This document shows, one piece after another, positions 12,234 through 23,382 of a stretch of DNA of 64,000 bases (within the stretch, counting starts at the first letter, position 1; each line of letters starts with the position of its first letter). The position numbers and the translations under genes were made by a program. A model generated the notes under the pieces. That model searched no databases and was not told where the DNA came from. It saw nothing but the letters and a program-made list of their open reading frames with translations. Origin of the DNA: Otatea glauca (Eukaryota > Streptophyta > Magnoliopsida > Poales > Poaceae); the NCBI GenBank assembly GCA_036346275.1, contig JAYEVK010000169.1, forward strand, positions 173,904-237,903, written 5' to 3'.

Positions 12234-13585
12234 CTAAAGCAACAACAAACAAACAGATCCAGTTGGAATGCATAGCTTGTTAGAACGAAACACAAAACCA
12301 TCATTAACAATGAACTTATTCCAAACTCTTCCTTCCTTACAATTTAGCAAAACATCTTTAAAATCAGCATCAAGCGCATATTGCTCTTTAATCGTTTCCA
12401 AGCCAATGATTTTAGAGTCTAGTTGTGAAAGCATGGTATATCGTCGAGATAAAGCATCAACAATAACATTATCCTTCCCCTTCTTGTGTTTGATAACATA
12501 AGGGAAAGACTCAATGAATTCTACCCATGTTGCATGCCTACGGTTCAACTTATTTTGGCTACGAATGTGCTTCAAGGATTCATTATCAGAGTGTATAACA
12601 AACTCTTTGTGCCACAAATAATGTTGCCAAGTCTCTAATGTTCGAACCAATGCATACAATTCCTTATCAAAAGTTGAGTAGTTCAAACGAGGCACAGATA
12701 ATTTCTCACTGAAATAAGCAACTGGCTTACCTTCTTGGATCAGCACGCCTCCAATCCCAATGCCACTAGCATCACACTCAAGTTCAAAAGTCTTACCAAA
12801 GTCTGGGAGTTGGAGCAATGGTGCATGGGTCAGCTTCTCTTTCAACAAGTCAAAGGCATCTTCATGTGACTTGCCCCATTGGAAAGCCACGCCTTTCTTG
12901 GACAACTCATTCGGTGCGCAGAATCGATGAAATCTTTCACGGCGACGATAGAATCCTGCAAGTCCAAGGAAACTCCGCACCTGTGTGACCGTTTTAGGAG
13001 TCGGCCAACTCTGAATTGCCTCAACCTTAGCTTGATCAACTTCAATTCCCTGTGGAGTAACAACATAGCCAAGAAAAGCAACTTGATCGGTGCAAAATGT
13101 GCACTTCTCAAAGTTACCAAATAAACGTGCATCTCGTAAGGCATCAAAAACAACACGCAAATGAGCAAGATGTTCATCTAATGATTTGCTATAGATCAAT
13201 ATATCATCAAAATATACCACCACAAATCTACCAATGAAAGCACGCAATCATTCATTAGTCTCATGAAAGTGCTAGGTGCGTTAGTCAATCCAAAAGGCAT
13301 CACTAGCCACTCATATAGACCGAACTTAGTTTTGAAAGCTGTTTTCCATTCATCACCTAATTTCATGCGGATTTGGTGGAAACCACTACGCAAATCAACC
13401 TTAGAGAACACAGTAGAGCCACTTAATTCATCAAGCAAATCATCTAACCTAGGAATAGGATGACGATATCTAATGGTAATGTTATTGATTGCTCTACAAT
13501 CCACACACATGCGCCATGATCCATCCTTCTTAGGAACTAAAATGACCGAAGCGAGACAAGGACTAAGAGATTCACGCGTACCACT
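12234..13585 (-). pseudogene. CRM-A reverse transcriptase and RNase H remnant
   Basis: The RT fingers and palm lie in the part above 13250 ([49 protein letters not shown]). A one-base frameshift near 13250 moves the frame before the catalytic YFDD ([19 protein letters not shown]). The thumb and connection follow ([27 protein letters not shown]). RNase H follows, with [33 protein letters not shown] and [17 protein letters not shown]. The frame ends at a TAG near 12231, just before the integrase H2C2 region. Another frameshift separates it from the protease region near 13585. The family assignment is certain; function is lost. Confidence 0.95.
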
Positions 13586-14350
13586 TTGTCAAGCGCTCTT
13601 GCACTTGGCATTGTATCTCCTTAGTTTCTTCCGGATTAGTCCTATATGGCGCTTGATTGGGCAAAAATGCTCCAGGAATGAGGTCAATCTGATGTTCAAT
13701 CGCTCGAATTGGTGGCAAGCCTCGAGGAACGTCCTTGGGAAAAACATCAACATATTCCTGCAAAAGGTTAGTAACAGCAGGAGGCAAAGCAGTAGGTATC
13801 TCCTCAAATGAGAACAAAGCATCCTTGCAAACTAAGGCATAGCAAACAGATTCTTCAACAACCAGTTCCTTCACATCAGATTTGGTAGCGAGAAAACATG
13901 CACCTTTCAACTTAATCTCATTTTTATTATCACGAACAGAACTAGAATTTTTTTTTGCACTTTCATCAATCTTTTGCTTACTAGCTCTAGCAATGTCCTC
14001 CTTAAGAATGGAATCAGGAGTCATAGGATGCAATACAATCTTCTTTCCCTTATGCACAAAGGAATACTGGTTGGTTCTACCATCATGCATAGAACTTTTA
14101 TCATATTGCCAAGGTCTACCTAACAATATAGAACATGCTTGCATGGGTACAACATCACATTCAGCAAAATCATGATAGGAACCAAAAGCAAATTGTACTC
14201 TCACCAAGCGTGTAACCTTAACCTTACCAATAGTGTTGAACCATTGATATATAGTAGGGCTGGGGGTGCGGTCTTGTCTCCAACGAAAGCTTCGCCACCA
14301 TGTCCAAGCTTGCAAGGTTGTTGCAACTTCCTCCATCAATGATCACACGA
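13586..14350 (-). pseudogene. CRM-A aspartic protease remnant
   Basis: The retroviral-type active site (IIDGGSCNNLAS) is encoded near 14300-14345 in a frame different from the flanking stretches. A frameshift follows. The downstream part then reads ECDVVPMQACSILLGRPWQY, the conserved LLGRPW flap and C-terminal region of gypsy proteases, then a linker to the RT (VTNLLQEYVDVFP, IEHQIDLIPGAFLPN). In living elements it would cleave the gag-pol polyprotein. The same region of copy 2 begins at 39755. Confidence 0.9.
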
Positions 14351-15063
14351 CATGTCGCTCCTTGACGACACATTTGGTTTGGAACAGGTTGTGCCGCTGA
14401 TTTTGGTCGGACTTTCCAATCTGGACACTCAACGCACGCTGTACAATGAGGCTCTCATAATGGTCAGCATGGTTGGCATCAATGTTCTCTTCCTGGTCAT
14501 GATCATCTTCACTCCCTGCATTGTCAGCTGCAAGCATAGCATATGTTTCTTCATCCAAATCACTAGCAGAAGAAAACTCACCATTGTCTCGCACAATCAG
14601 CACACGCTTGCTCGGACATTGACTCCTCATGTGACCATACCCCTTGCATTGATGGCATTGCACATCCCTCGTCCTCCCAGTTGAAGCAACCGAAGTAGAG
14701 CTCTTGGCGGGCTCTAGTGTAGAAGTTTTTGTTACCCTCCGAAGGCTTGGAAATCGGCGCGGAAGAGGAAGGTCGATTCTTGTTGTTGTTGGAGGACGGT
14801 GCAGCAGGTTGCCTTGTGGCTGTAGGTGGGGCTCGTGTTGACCAAGTGTTAGCACGACCTGCAGAAATATTAGTTCTCGTGCTAAACCATTTGTGTCGTC
14901 CCTGCACTTCTCTTTCAGCATGGCAAGCGAGATGAAACAAGCGAGTGATCGAATTATATTCCTTGTAATTAAGAATGTCATAAATCTCACGGTTCAGCCC
15001 ACCCATAAATCTAGCCATAGCAGCCTCCTCAGACTCCTCTATACCACAACGCAACATGCCCAT
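14343..15063 (-). pseudogene. CRM-A gag C-terminal half with CCHC zinc knuckle
   Basis: It begins with the end of the capsid domain (MLRCGIEESEEAAMARFMGG, LNREIYDILNYKEYNSITRL) and a Ser/Pro/Asn-rich linker. A frameshift follows, and then the nucleocapsid zinc knuckle CHQCKGYGHMRSQC (C-X2-C-X4-H-X4-C). An acidic spacer comes next. A stop lies between this part and the N-terminal gag frame at about 15061. Confidence 0.92.
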
Positions 15064-15840
15064 TTATAATTCCTGATAGTATTCCTCTACACTCTTACTA
15101 TCTTTCCTAAGCAGCTGCAGCTTATTTATCAAATCACGTTGGTAATAAGAGGGAACAAATCTAGCTCGCATGATTCTTTTCAAATCAGCCCAGTTTTGCG
15201 CAGCATTGGGATTCTTACGTCGAAACTCACTCCACCAAACAGAGGCAAAATCAGTGAACTCACTAGTGGCAGCCCTAACTCTTTTGTTTTCAGGATACTC
15301 ATGACATGCAAACTTTTGTTCTACAGCTAATTCCCATGTGAGGTATGCATCAGGATCATATTTTCCATCAAAAGGTGGAATAGAGAATTTAATTCTGCCA
15401 AGTGTGTCATCATCAGCGTGTACCTCACGTGGCATGCGCAAGGGAGGCGTGCCGAAGCGATTGCGGCGCAACTGCCGTCGCAGATGGCCTCCCTCGTCGT
15501 CCACCTCCATGTCAGCAGAGTATTCATCAACATTTTCCTCCACCTCGCTGCCCAAAGCACCATTGTTGTTGTGATGCCGACGAGGAGCAGCGCCGTCTCC
15601 TGTAGGAGCTCGCCCGAACTCATCAAGCCGCTTTATCACCTCAGCATGTGAAGTGTTAATAGCAGCAAGTGAGGTGTTGGTGTCAATCTGAGCCTTCTCC
15701 ACCTGTCCCAGCCGCTCATTTACCACCTGCACATCACCATCAAGGCCCTCTGTATGTAGTTTGACTTGGCACTCGAAATGTTGAATGATTTCCCTAGTGC
15801 GAGGGGAATGCTGACCATCATTGCTCGTTGTTCCTAACAT
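15064..15840 (-). pseudogene. CRM-A gag N-terminal half
   Basis: About 259 codons. I choose the ATG at 15840 (MLGTTSNDGQHSPRTREI) because the other CRM-like gags here begin with a similar short segment ending in SPRT. A coiled region (residues about 15-75) precedes an acidic linker. The Retrotrans_gag capsid follows, with IPPFDGKYDPDAYLTWELAV, FASVWWSEFRRKNP and RARFVPSYYQRDLINKLQ. The frame ends at VEEYYQEL with a stop, where intact relatives continue. Its role would be capsid assembly. Confidence 0.92.
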
Positions 15841-16073
15841 GGTTAGAAAGCAAAAGAACAAACAATTCACAGGAAAGGCCACTGTCTCTCAACTTGTATC
15901 ACCAAGCTCTTACCAGTTCTTACCAAGCCATAGCAGGAGGTGTCGGCGACCGCAAGTCAAAATCTCCTGGAGAGGTAGTGTACCGATGCCAAACGCTAGA
16001 GCCTGGTAAGTTGTAGTTTTTCTGTGGAGCTATAGATGTCCGAGAAACAACTCAAGGAAATGCTAGAGCCACG

Positions 16074-16962
16074 TGATGGGGACGGCGATCCCAATCTTTC
16101 GGTGAGATAATGATACGTCGATTTGGAGGTGTTGATGGCACCGAATTTAGGGCTTCCTACCAAACAGGTTGGGAGCTTCGCAATCACAATGCCAAATCCA
16201 CACGGATACAAGATCCAATGATCAGAGTTCCCGCAAGAAAACGAACCCGCAAGAACAAAGTATGAAGCAAACCGAAAGGTAGTATTGAAATCAAACAAAG
16301 AGAACAAGTTGAGGTTCTGCTTTCTCGGCTCAAAGCGGTCTAGTCGACACGCCGCAAACACGAGGAGAGACGCACACGGGTCTACCAAAACACAACAAAA
16401 CCTAAAAAATGAAGAACAGGGGTGAGAACCCAATATAAAGGGGTACCCACACAAGGGGGGGCGGGGTGCCCAAGAGGGGTGCGGCAGCCAGGAGAGGGGC
16501 GCTGGCCAAAGGAGGGGTGGAACTCTAAGAGTACATGGGCATTGGGCCCAAAAGAAAGGTGGCGTAGCACCTGGAATTTCTGTCCTCTGAAATTGTTCTG
16601 TGATTTACCTTCGTTCCGTGAGGAATTTGGCCTCGAGATTAGATCCATTGGAAAGGTTATCTCGATACCTTTCAAACGAGTTGTCGAACGTCGAAAACGG
16701 AGTTCGGATGTAACCGTGGCGTCCGTTTGAAGTACTGTTGCTCCTGGATGGCCGAACCGGACTTGACGACGAATTGGGCTTTATCTTGGGCCTTCCTTGG
16801 CGCGTGGGCTGTCCTCGGTGGATGTTCTTGACGTGCTGGTCCAGCAAAGGTGGATGGAAAGGACTTGCTTCCGGATTAAGCCCTCCAGACGTCGTAGACG
16901 AAGTAGTGGTCGTAGAGGAAGAAGGGGCAGCAGTTGTATCCTTGGTTGGGATATCCTCATCA
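16074..16962 (-). mobile_element. Solo LTR-B nested in CRM-A leader
   Basis: 889 bp, complete, TG...CA. The 5-bp target duplication CCACG flanks it (16069-16073 and 16963-16967). The uninterrupted target is preserved in the second CRM-A copy at 41679-41683 (GAGTCACGTTAGTC). It arose by insertion of an element B followed by LTR-LTR recombination. It postdates CRM-A copy 1. Confidence 0.97.
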
Positions 16963-17411
16963 CCACGTTAGTCAAAACAAGCTGAATAAACATTCGACGA
17001 TGGTATGTGCTAGTCCTATGCAAGGCCGTATTAGAGATGCAAGCCTGTTCACAGATGTCGTCATGGAACAGCAAGTAAAACGAATTGAAACAACCTGAGA
17101 TATCTCCCTATCTTTTTTTCCTTTTTCCTTTTTTTTCTTTTTTTTTCTAGTATCCCAAACTTGGAAATATGAACTTCTAGGACCCCAGAACACCAATTGT
17201 CACAAGCACTTTTGCGAAAAATACCAGGGGTAAAAAGGTGTGTTTGTCACCAGGCCACTAAACTTTGACATCTGATTTTTTTAACGTCCCTCTTGCAGGG
17301 AGGGGATCACAGAGAGAGCAGAGAGGTATGCCGTGGATATATATATTTTTTATTGATTTCCGAATAGGGGAAAACCAAATTTGGAAAGGCTATTTGATTG
17401 GATGATGAATG

Positions 17412-17596
17412 GAAAAGGTGGGAAATCTGGCGATGATTCTGATCCGCTGTTATTGTAGGGATGATGGTGGAAAGTAGGGGATGTGGCGGGTGATGGATTC
17501 TGATCTGCTGGTATGGTAGGGATGATGGTGGAAAGGTAGGGGATGTGGCAGGTGATGGATTTTGATCTGCTATTATGGTACTGATGATGGTATGGC
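17412..17596. repeat. ~62-bp tandem repeat in CRM-A leader
   Basis: About three direct copies of a unit containing GTAGGGATGATGGTGGAAAG and a GATCTGCT block. The second element copy (42075-42195) has about two units with different bases, so the repeat number varies between copies. Confidence 0.8.
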
Positions 17597-17846
17597 ACAA
17601 CGAAACAGGATTGAACAAAACACGGACACTAAGGTGATAAGAACTTGAAACTCTAAACGACACAAACACTAAGACCAAGAATGACTCGACGACGTAATGC
17701 AAATTCAACAAGAATGGCTAAAACAAGAAAAGCAAAAGGCGAGAAATTGGTTAGGACCGAAAGGACTTTATTTTTGTTGGGCTATTTTTTTGACTTGTAG
17801 GCAAAACAAATCTAAGAACAAGAAGTCTCTCACCGAGCAACCGAAA

Positions 17847-17858
17847 GCTCTGATACCA
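17847..17858 (-). other. CRM-A primer-binding site, tRNA-iMet type
   Basis: The reverse complement reads TGGTATCAGAGC, two bases inside the 5' LTR end. Confidence 0.95.
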
Positions 17859-17860
17859 CT

Positions 17861-18789
17861 TGATAGAACTAGGCATCCCGATCTTCGATGAGAGGAGGTA
17901 GCGTCGATCCGTGGAGGGCGAAGTTGGCGGCCCGACTACAACGAACCCGATGTTGCACCTTAGCGACCGGTACACCGCCCTCCTGAAGGTTATTGATGCC
18001 GCGGGAAGCGCGACCAACCTGACCACGAAGGTCTTTGTTCCTGTGAGCAATCAAAGAACCAGCAAGAACAAGGGATTATAAGCAACTCAATTGCGAATAT
18101 GAATTCAGTCGGTTCTGAAACAAAAACTCTCGAAGTTGGGGTTCCGATGAACAAGTAGACGGGTGGCCTAGTCGGCACGCGCGAGTACAAGCAGTAACAA
18201 TGGCTAACTGAATCAAACAAAACCCAAAACCCTAACTATGGTGGCGGCTGGATAATTATAGACCAAGGGCATGCAGTACTGGGCCTTAACATGGGCCTAC
18301 TGATTACAACTCGAAATAAAGACTAGAGCCCAATTAGACTCGGACTGGAAAAGTGTTCTAGATTATTTTTCGTATTCCCGTTGACTCGGAAGGAATTTGG
18401 AGGTGATCTCGGATCGGTTGGAAAGAGAACGACCAGAGCTTTCGTTCTTGTACTCGTAGACCTCCAGAAGCCTTCTGGATCAAAAGTTATGGCCGTTTGA
18501 ATTTGACCATCTCTGGAAGTCCGAATCTGTTTCCAATTTGCTCTTCCCTCTGGACGCGAACTCCTTTGTGCGTTGTGGGTCTTCTCCATGGTTCCTAAGA
18601 ATAATCACATCATCACAAAAATTAAATAGCATCCCATTCATTGTATCATTAATTGGAATACTTAGGAACGCCTTCACCTGATAATTTAGTTGACGTGCAC
18701 GGGCTCGAGTGAGTGACCCTTGAAGTGGTGGTTCATCCTGGTGAGTGGAGTTAGACCTCGTTGTATCCACTATGGAGATGTCCTCATCA
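17861..18789 (-). repeat. CRM-A copy 1 5' LTR
   Basis: 929 bp, TG...CA, pair of 10219-11151. Its element-strand start stays open as a reading frame for about 100 codons (DEDISIVDTT, SLTRARARQLNYQVKAFL), which shows the pol overlap with the LTR. Confidence 0.95.
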
Positions 18790-19815
18790 GATGGATTTGA
18801 AACGGAGACCGATATGAGTAAGGGGCAGATGAAGTCCACTCGGGGTGTTTGTCACTCAGTTTCACTCTGTGACTTTTGTTCACATGAATGGAGTCAGCAG
18901 TGTAAGTTGAGACACGTTGTGAGGAATTTTGAACACCGACTGAGAGGGATTCGAAACGCATACCGATATGAGTTAGGGCGCTTATGAGGTCCATTCGGGG
19001 TGTTTGTCACTCAGTTTCACTCTGTGACTTTGTTCGCATGAATGGAGTCTGCAGTGCATGTTGGGACACGTTGTGAGGAATTTTTAACACCGACTCAGAC
19101 GGATTCGAAACACATACCGATATGGGTCAGGGCGCATATGAGGTCCATCCGGGTTGTTTGTCACTCAGTTTCACTCTGTGACTTTTGTTCGCACGAACGG
19201 AGTGTACAGGTCATGTTCGGACACGTTGTGAGGAATTTTTAACACCAACTCAGACGGATTCGAAACGCATACCAACATTAGTTAGGATGCATATGAGGTC
19301 CATTCGGGTTATTTGTCACTTAGTTTCACTCTGTGACTTTTGTTCGCACGAACGGAGTGTACAGGCCATGTTCGGACACGTTGTGTGGAATTTTTAACAC
19401 CGACTCAGACGGATTCGAAACGCATACCGATAAGAGTCAGGGCGCATATGAAGTCCATTAAGGGTGTTTGTCACTCAATTTCAATCTGTGACTTTTGTTC
19501 GCACGAATGGAGTCGTCTGCAGTGTAAGTAGGGACACGCTGTGAGGAATTCTTAACACCGACTTAGACAGATTCAAAACGTAGATCGATATGAGTTACGG
19601 CCATTCGGGGTGTTTGTCACTCAGTTCACTCTGTGACTTTTGTTCGCACGAATGGAGTGTGCAGGTCAAGTTCGGAGACGTTGTGTGGAATTTTAAACAC
19701 TGACTAAGACGGATTCGAAACGCATACCGATAAGAGTTAGGGCGATATGAAGTCCATTCGGTGTTTGTCACTCGGGCCACTCGCGACTTTTGTTCGCATG
19801 CGAATAGAGTCTGAG
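18790..19815 (-). repeat. Satellite array, orientation B
   Basis: Resumes with the right target duplication GATGG (18790-18794) and runs for about 6.5 monomers. It includes a short monomer with GAGTTACGGCCATTCG near 19593. The block ends at an orientation flip beside GCATGC near 19800. Confidence 0.93.
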
Positions 19816-19819
19816 TGAC

Positions 19820-20212
19820 AAACAAAATCAAGAGTCACAGAGTGAAACTGAGTGACAAACACCTCGAATGGACTTCATGTGCGCCCTGACTCATATCGGT
19901 CTGCGTTTCGAATCCGTGTGAGTCGGTGTTAAAAATTCCTCACAGCGTCTCCCAACTTGCACTGCAGACTCCATTCGTGCGAACAAAAGTCACAGAGTGA
20001 AACTGAGTGACAAACAACCCGAATGGACCACATATGCGCCCTAACTCATGTCGGTATCGTTTTGAATCAGTCCGAGTCGGTGTTAAAAATTCCTGACAAT
20101 GTGTCCCAACATGTACTACTCAATCCATTTGTGCGAACAAAAGTCACAGAGTGAAACTGAGTGACAAACACCCCGAATGTACTTCATATGCCCCCAAACA
20201 CATGTCGGTATG
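19820..20212 (+). repeat. Short satellite block, orientation A
   Basis: About 2.5 monomers inverted relative to both neighbours. It ends within a monomer at LTR-C. Confidence 0.92.
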
Positions 20213-20788
20213 TGATGTGCACTACGGTTGTCCCGATCTCCTGATGAGAACGATATGATGAACCACAAGATCAGCAACCAAACAATTGCAACGTCACCAC
20301 ACGAGGCAATCAATCGAATCAAAGACCTGATCGATCCTTGTACCTGCGCGACCAAGAACATGCAAGAACAAGTTGATAGTAATTTCAATCCAATAATCTC
20401 AACAAAAAACAAGGTGAGGTTCTATTTCTCAACTCGGGTGGTCTAGTCGACACACGTAAGATTGAGGAGGGATGCACACGGGGTCTACAAAAACACAACA
20501 AAACCTTAAAAATGAAGAACAGGGGTGAGAACAAAATATAAAAGGGGACCACAAGGGGGGCACCCAAGAGGGGCGGCAGCCAGGAAAGGGGCGCCGGCCA
20601 AAGGAGGGGTGGAACCCTAAAAGTACATGGGCCTTGGGCCCAAAAGAAAGGTGGGCGCAGACTGAATTTCTATCCCGTGAGATTGTTTTGTGATTTCCCA
20701 TCGCTTCATGAGGAATTTGGCCAGGGGATTACATCCATTGGAAAGGTTATCTCGATATCTATCAAACGAGTTGTCGAACATCGAAAAC
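20213..20788 (-). mobile_element. LTR-C fragment
   Basis: On the reverse strand it ends GTGCACATCA, and it shares its central part (GAACAGGGGTGAGAAC, GTCTAGTCGACAC) with LTR-B while its end sequence differs. The LTR start is missing; the break adjoins satellite at TTTTATTCGCACG. The satellite is in orientation A on the left and B on the right, so the break is also a rearrangement point. Related to 45127-45453. Confidence 0.85.
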
Positions 20789-23165
20789 TTTTATTCGCAC
20801 GAATGGAGTCTACAGTCAAGTTGGGACACGTTGTGAGGAATTTTTAACACCGACTCAGACGGATTCGATACGCATACCGATATGAGTTAGGGCGCATATG
20901 AGGTCCATTCGGGTTATTTTTCTCTCAGTTTCACTCTGTGATTTTTGTTCGCACGAATGGAGTGGAGTGTACAGGTCATGTTCGGACACGATGTGAGGAA
21001 TTTTTAACACCGACTCAGACGTATTTGAAATGCATACCGTTATGAGTTTGGGCGCATATGAAGTCCATTCGTGGTGTTTGTCACTCAGTTTCACTCTGTG
21101 ACTTTTGTTCGCACGAATAGAGTCTGTTGTGCAAGTTGGGAGACGCTGTGAGGAATTTTTAACACCGACTCAGACGGATTCGAAACGCAGACCGATATTA
21201 GTTAGGGCGCATATGAACTCCATTCGAGGTGTTTGTCACTCAGTTTCACTCTGTGACTTTTGTTCCCACGAATGGAGTCTGCAGTGCAAATTGGAACACG
21301 TTGTGAGGAATTTTTAACACCGACTTAGACCAATTTAAAACGCATATTGACATGAGTTAGAGCGCATATCAAGTCCATTCTTGGTGTTTGTCACTCAGTT
21401 TCACTCCGGGACTTTTTTCGCACGAATGGAGTCTGCAGTGCATGTTGGGCACGTTGTTAGGAATTTTTAACACAGACTCAGACGGATTCGAAACGCATAC
21501 TGATATGAGTTAGGGTGCATATGATGTCCAATCGGGGTGTTTGTCACTCAGTTTCACTTTGTGACTTTTGTTCGTACAAATAGAGTGCGCAGTGCAATTG
21601 GGACACGTTGTGACGAATTTTTAACACCGACTCGGACCGATTCGAAACACATTCCGATATGATTTAGGGGGCATATGATGTCTATTCGGGTTGTTTGTCA
21701 CTCAGTTTCACTCTGTGACTTTTGTTCGCACGAATGGAGTGTTAAGGTGAAGTTCGGACATGTTGTGAGGAATTTTTCACACTGACTCAGACGAATTCGA
21801 AACGCATACCGATATGAGTTAGGGCGCATATAAAGTCCATTCGGGGTGTTTGTCACTCAGTTTCACTCTGTGACTTTTGTTCGCACGAATGGAGTCTGTA
21901 GTTCAAGTTGGGACACGTTTGAGGAATTTTTAACACCGACTTAGACAGATTCAAAACATAGACCGATATGAGTTACGGCCATTCGTGGTGTTTGTCACTC
22001 AGTTCACTCTATGACTTTTGTTCCCACTAATGGAATATGCAGTGCAAGTTGGGACACGTTGTGAGGAATTTTTAGCACCGACTCGGACCGATTCGAAACG
22101 TATACCAATAAGAGTTAGTGCGCATATGAAGTCCATTCGGGGTGTTGTCACTCAGTTTCAATCTGTGACATTTTTCGCATGAATGGAGTCTGCAGTGCAA
22201 GTTGGACACGTTGTGACGGATTTTTAACACCGACTCAGACCGATTCGAAACGCAAACCGACATGAGTTAGGGCGCATATAAAGTCCATTCGGGGTGTTTG
22301 TCACTCAGTTTCACTCTGTGACTTTTGTTCGCACGAATGGAGTCTGTAGTTCAAGTTGGGACACGTTTGAGGAATTTTTAACACCGACTTAGACAGATTC
22401 AAAACATAGACCGATATGAGTTACGGCCATTCGTGGTGTTTGTCACTCAGTTCACTCTGTGACTTTTGTTCCCACTGATGGAATATGCAGTGCAAGTTGG
22501 GACACGTTGTGAGGAATTTTTAGCACCGACTCGGACCGATTCGAAACGCATACCAATAAGAGTTAGTGCGCATACGTAGTCCATTCGGGGTGTTGTCACT
22601 CAGTTTCAATCTGTGATATTTTTCGCATGAATGGAGTCTGCAGTGCAAGTCGGGACACGCCAGACGAATTTTTAACACCGACTTAGACCGATTCGAAACG
22701 CAAACCGACATGAGTTTGGGCGCATATTAAGTACATTCGGGGTGTTTGTCACTCAGTTTCACTCTGTGACTTTTGTTCGCACAAATGTAGTGTGTAGTGC
22801 AAGTTGGGACACGTGAGGAATTTTTAACACCGACTCGGACCGATTCAAAACGCATACCGACATGAGTTAGGGCGCATATGTGGTCCATTCGGGTAGTTTG
22901 TCACTCAGTTTCACTCTGTGACTTTTGTTCGCACGAATGGAGTTTGCAAGCAAGTTTGGACACGTTGTGACGAATTTTTAACACCGAGTCAGACGGATTC
23001 GAAACGCATACCGATATGAGTTAGGGCGCATATGAAATCCATTCGGTGTGTTTGTCGCTCAGTTTCACTTTGTGACATTTTTCGCATGAATGGAGTCTGC
23101 TGTGCAAGTTAGGACACGTTGTGAGGAATTTTTAACACCAACTCGGACCGATTCGAAATGCATAC
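20789..23165 (-). repeat. Satellite array, orientation B, with a 448-bp higher-order repeat
   Basis: About 15 fairly regular monomers. A three-monomer block of 448 bp is duplicated between about 21840 and 22730: the short-monomer marker GAGTTACGGCCATTCG and the marker TTCCCACT(A/G)ATGGAATATG both recur at exactly 448 bp. Confidence 0.92.
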
Positions 23166-23382
23166 TGATGAAGGATATCCCAACCAAGGATACAACCGCT
23201 ACTTCGTCCCCGACCGTCGCTGTTTTGGTCGCTACTTGCGCTCACGACGTGCCCGAGGGCTTAATCCGAAAGCAAGTCCTTTCCATCCACCTTTGCTGGA
23301 CTAGCACACCAAGAACATCCACCGAGGATAGCCCACGCACCAAGGAAGGCCCAATATAAAGCCCAATTCGTCGCCGAGTCCG
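23166..23382 (+). mobile_element. LTR-B 5' fragment
   Basis: The first ~215 bp of LTR-B (TGATGAAGGATATCCCAACC). It stops after GAGTCCG, the base at which the truncated LTR-B near 6416 begins, and joins without overlap to D1. Confidence 0.9.

Larger units (their letters stand above)
15841..17846 (-). mobile_element. CRM-A copy 1 5' leader (interrupted by solo LTR-B)
   Basis: Noncoding region between the primer-binding site and gag. It contains a pyrimidine run at about 17111-17147, mostly T, and a direct repeat of about 62 bp at 17412-17596 present roughly three times (blocks with GGGATGATGGTGGAAAG and GATCTGCT). The solo LTR-B sits at 16074-16962. No coding content is supported. Confidence 0.85.
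10219..18789 (-). mobile_element. CRM-A copy 1, complete Ty3/gypsy CRM-like retrotransposon
   Basis: Complete element on the reverse strand. It has two LTRs (929 and 933 bp, TG...CA), a tRNA-iMet primer-binding site, gag with a CCHC knuckle, protease, RT, RNase H, integrase and a polypurine tract, in the usual gypsy order. The 5-bp target duplication GATGG flanks it (10214-10218 and 18790-18794), and the flanks rejoin as one satellite monomer. The integrase C terminus lacks an obvious chromodomain and continues into the 3' LTR, as in CRM elements. The two LTRs differ by a few percent by eye. The coding region has at least three stops and several frameshifts, so it cannot move by itself. A solo LTR-B is nested in the leader. 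Confidence 0.95.

Noticed and set aside
14720..15650. Forward-strand open frames opposite the gag of CRM-A
   Set aside because: The reverse strand encodes clear gag and zinc-knuckle sequence; the forward frames are shadows.
17111..17147. T-rich run considered as a Pol III terminator or polyA tail of a retroposon
   Set aside because: It lies in the CRM-A leader in both copies and has no LINE or SINE body or target duplication.
20945..20965. Possible CENP-B box (TTCGCACGAATGGAG in each monomer)
   Set aside because: It fits TTCGNNNNA but not the following CGGG, and plants are not known to have a CENP-B of this kind.
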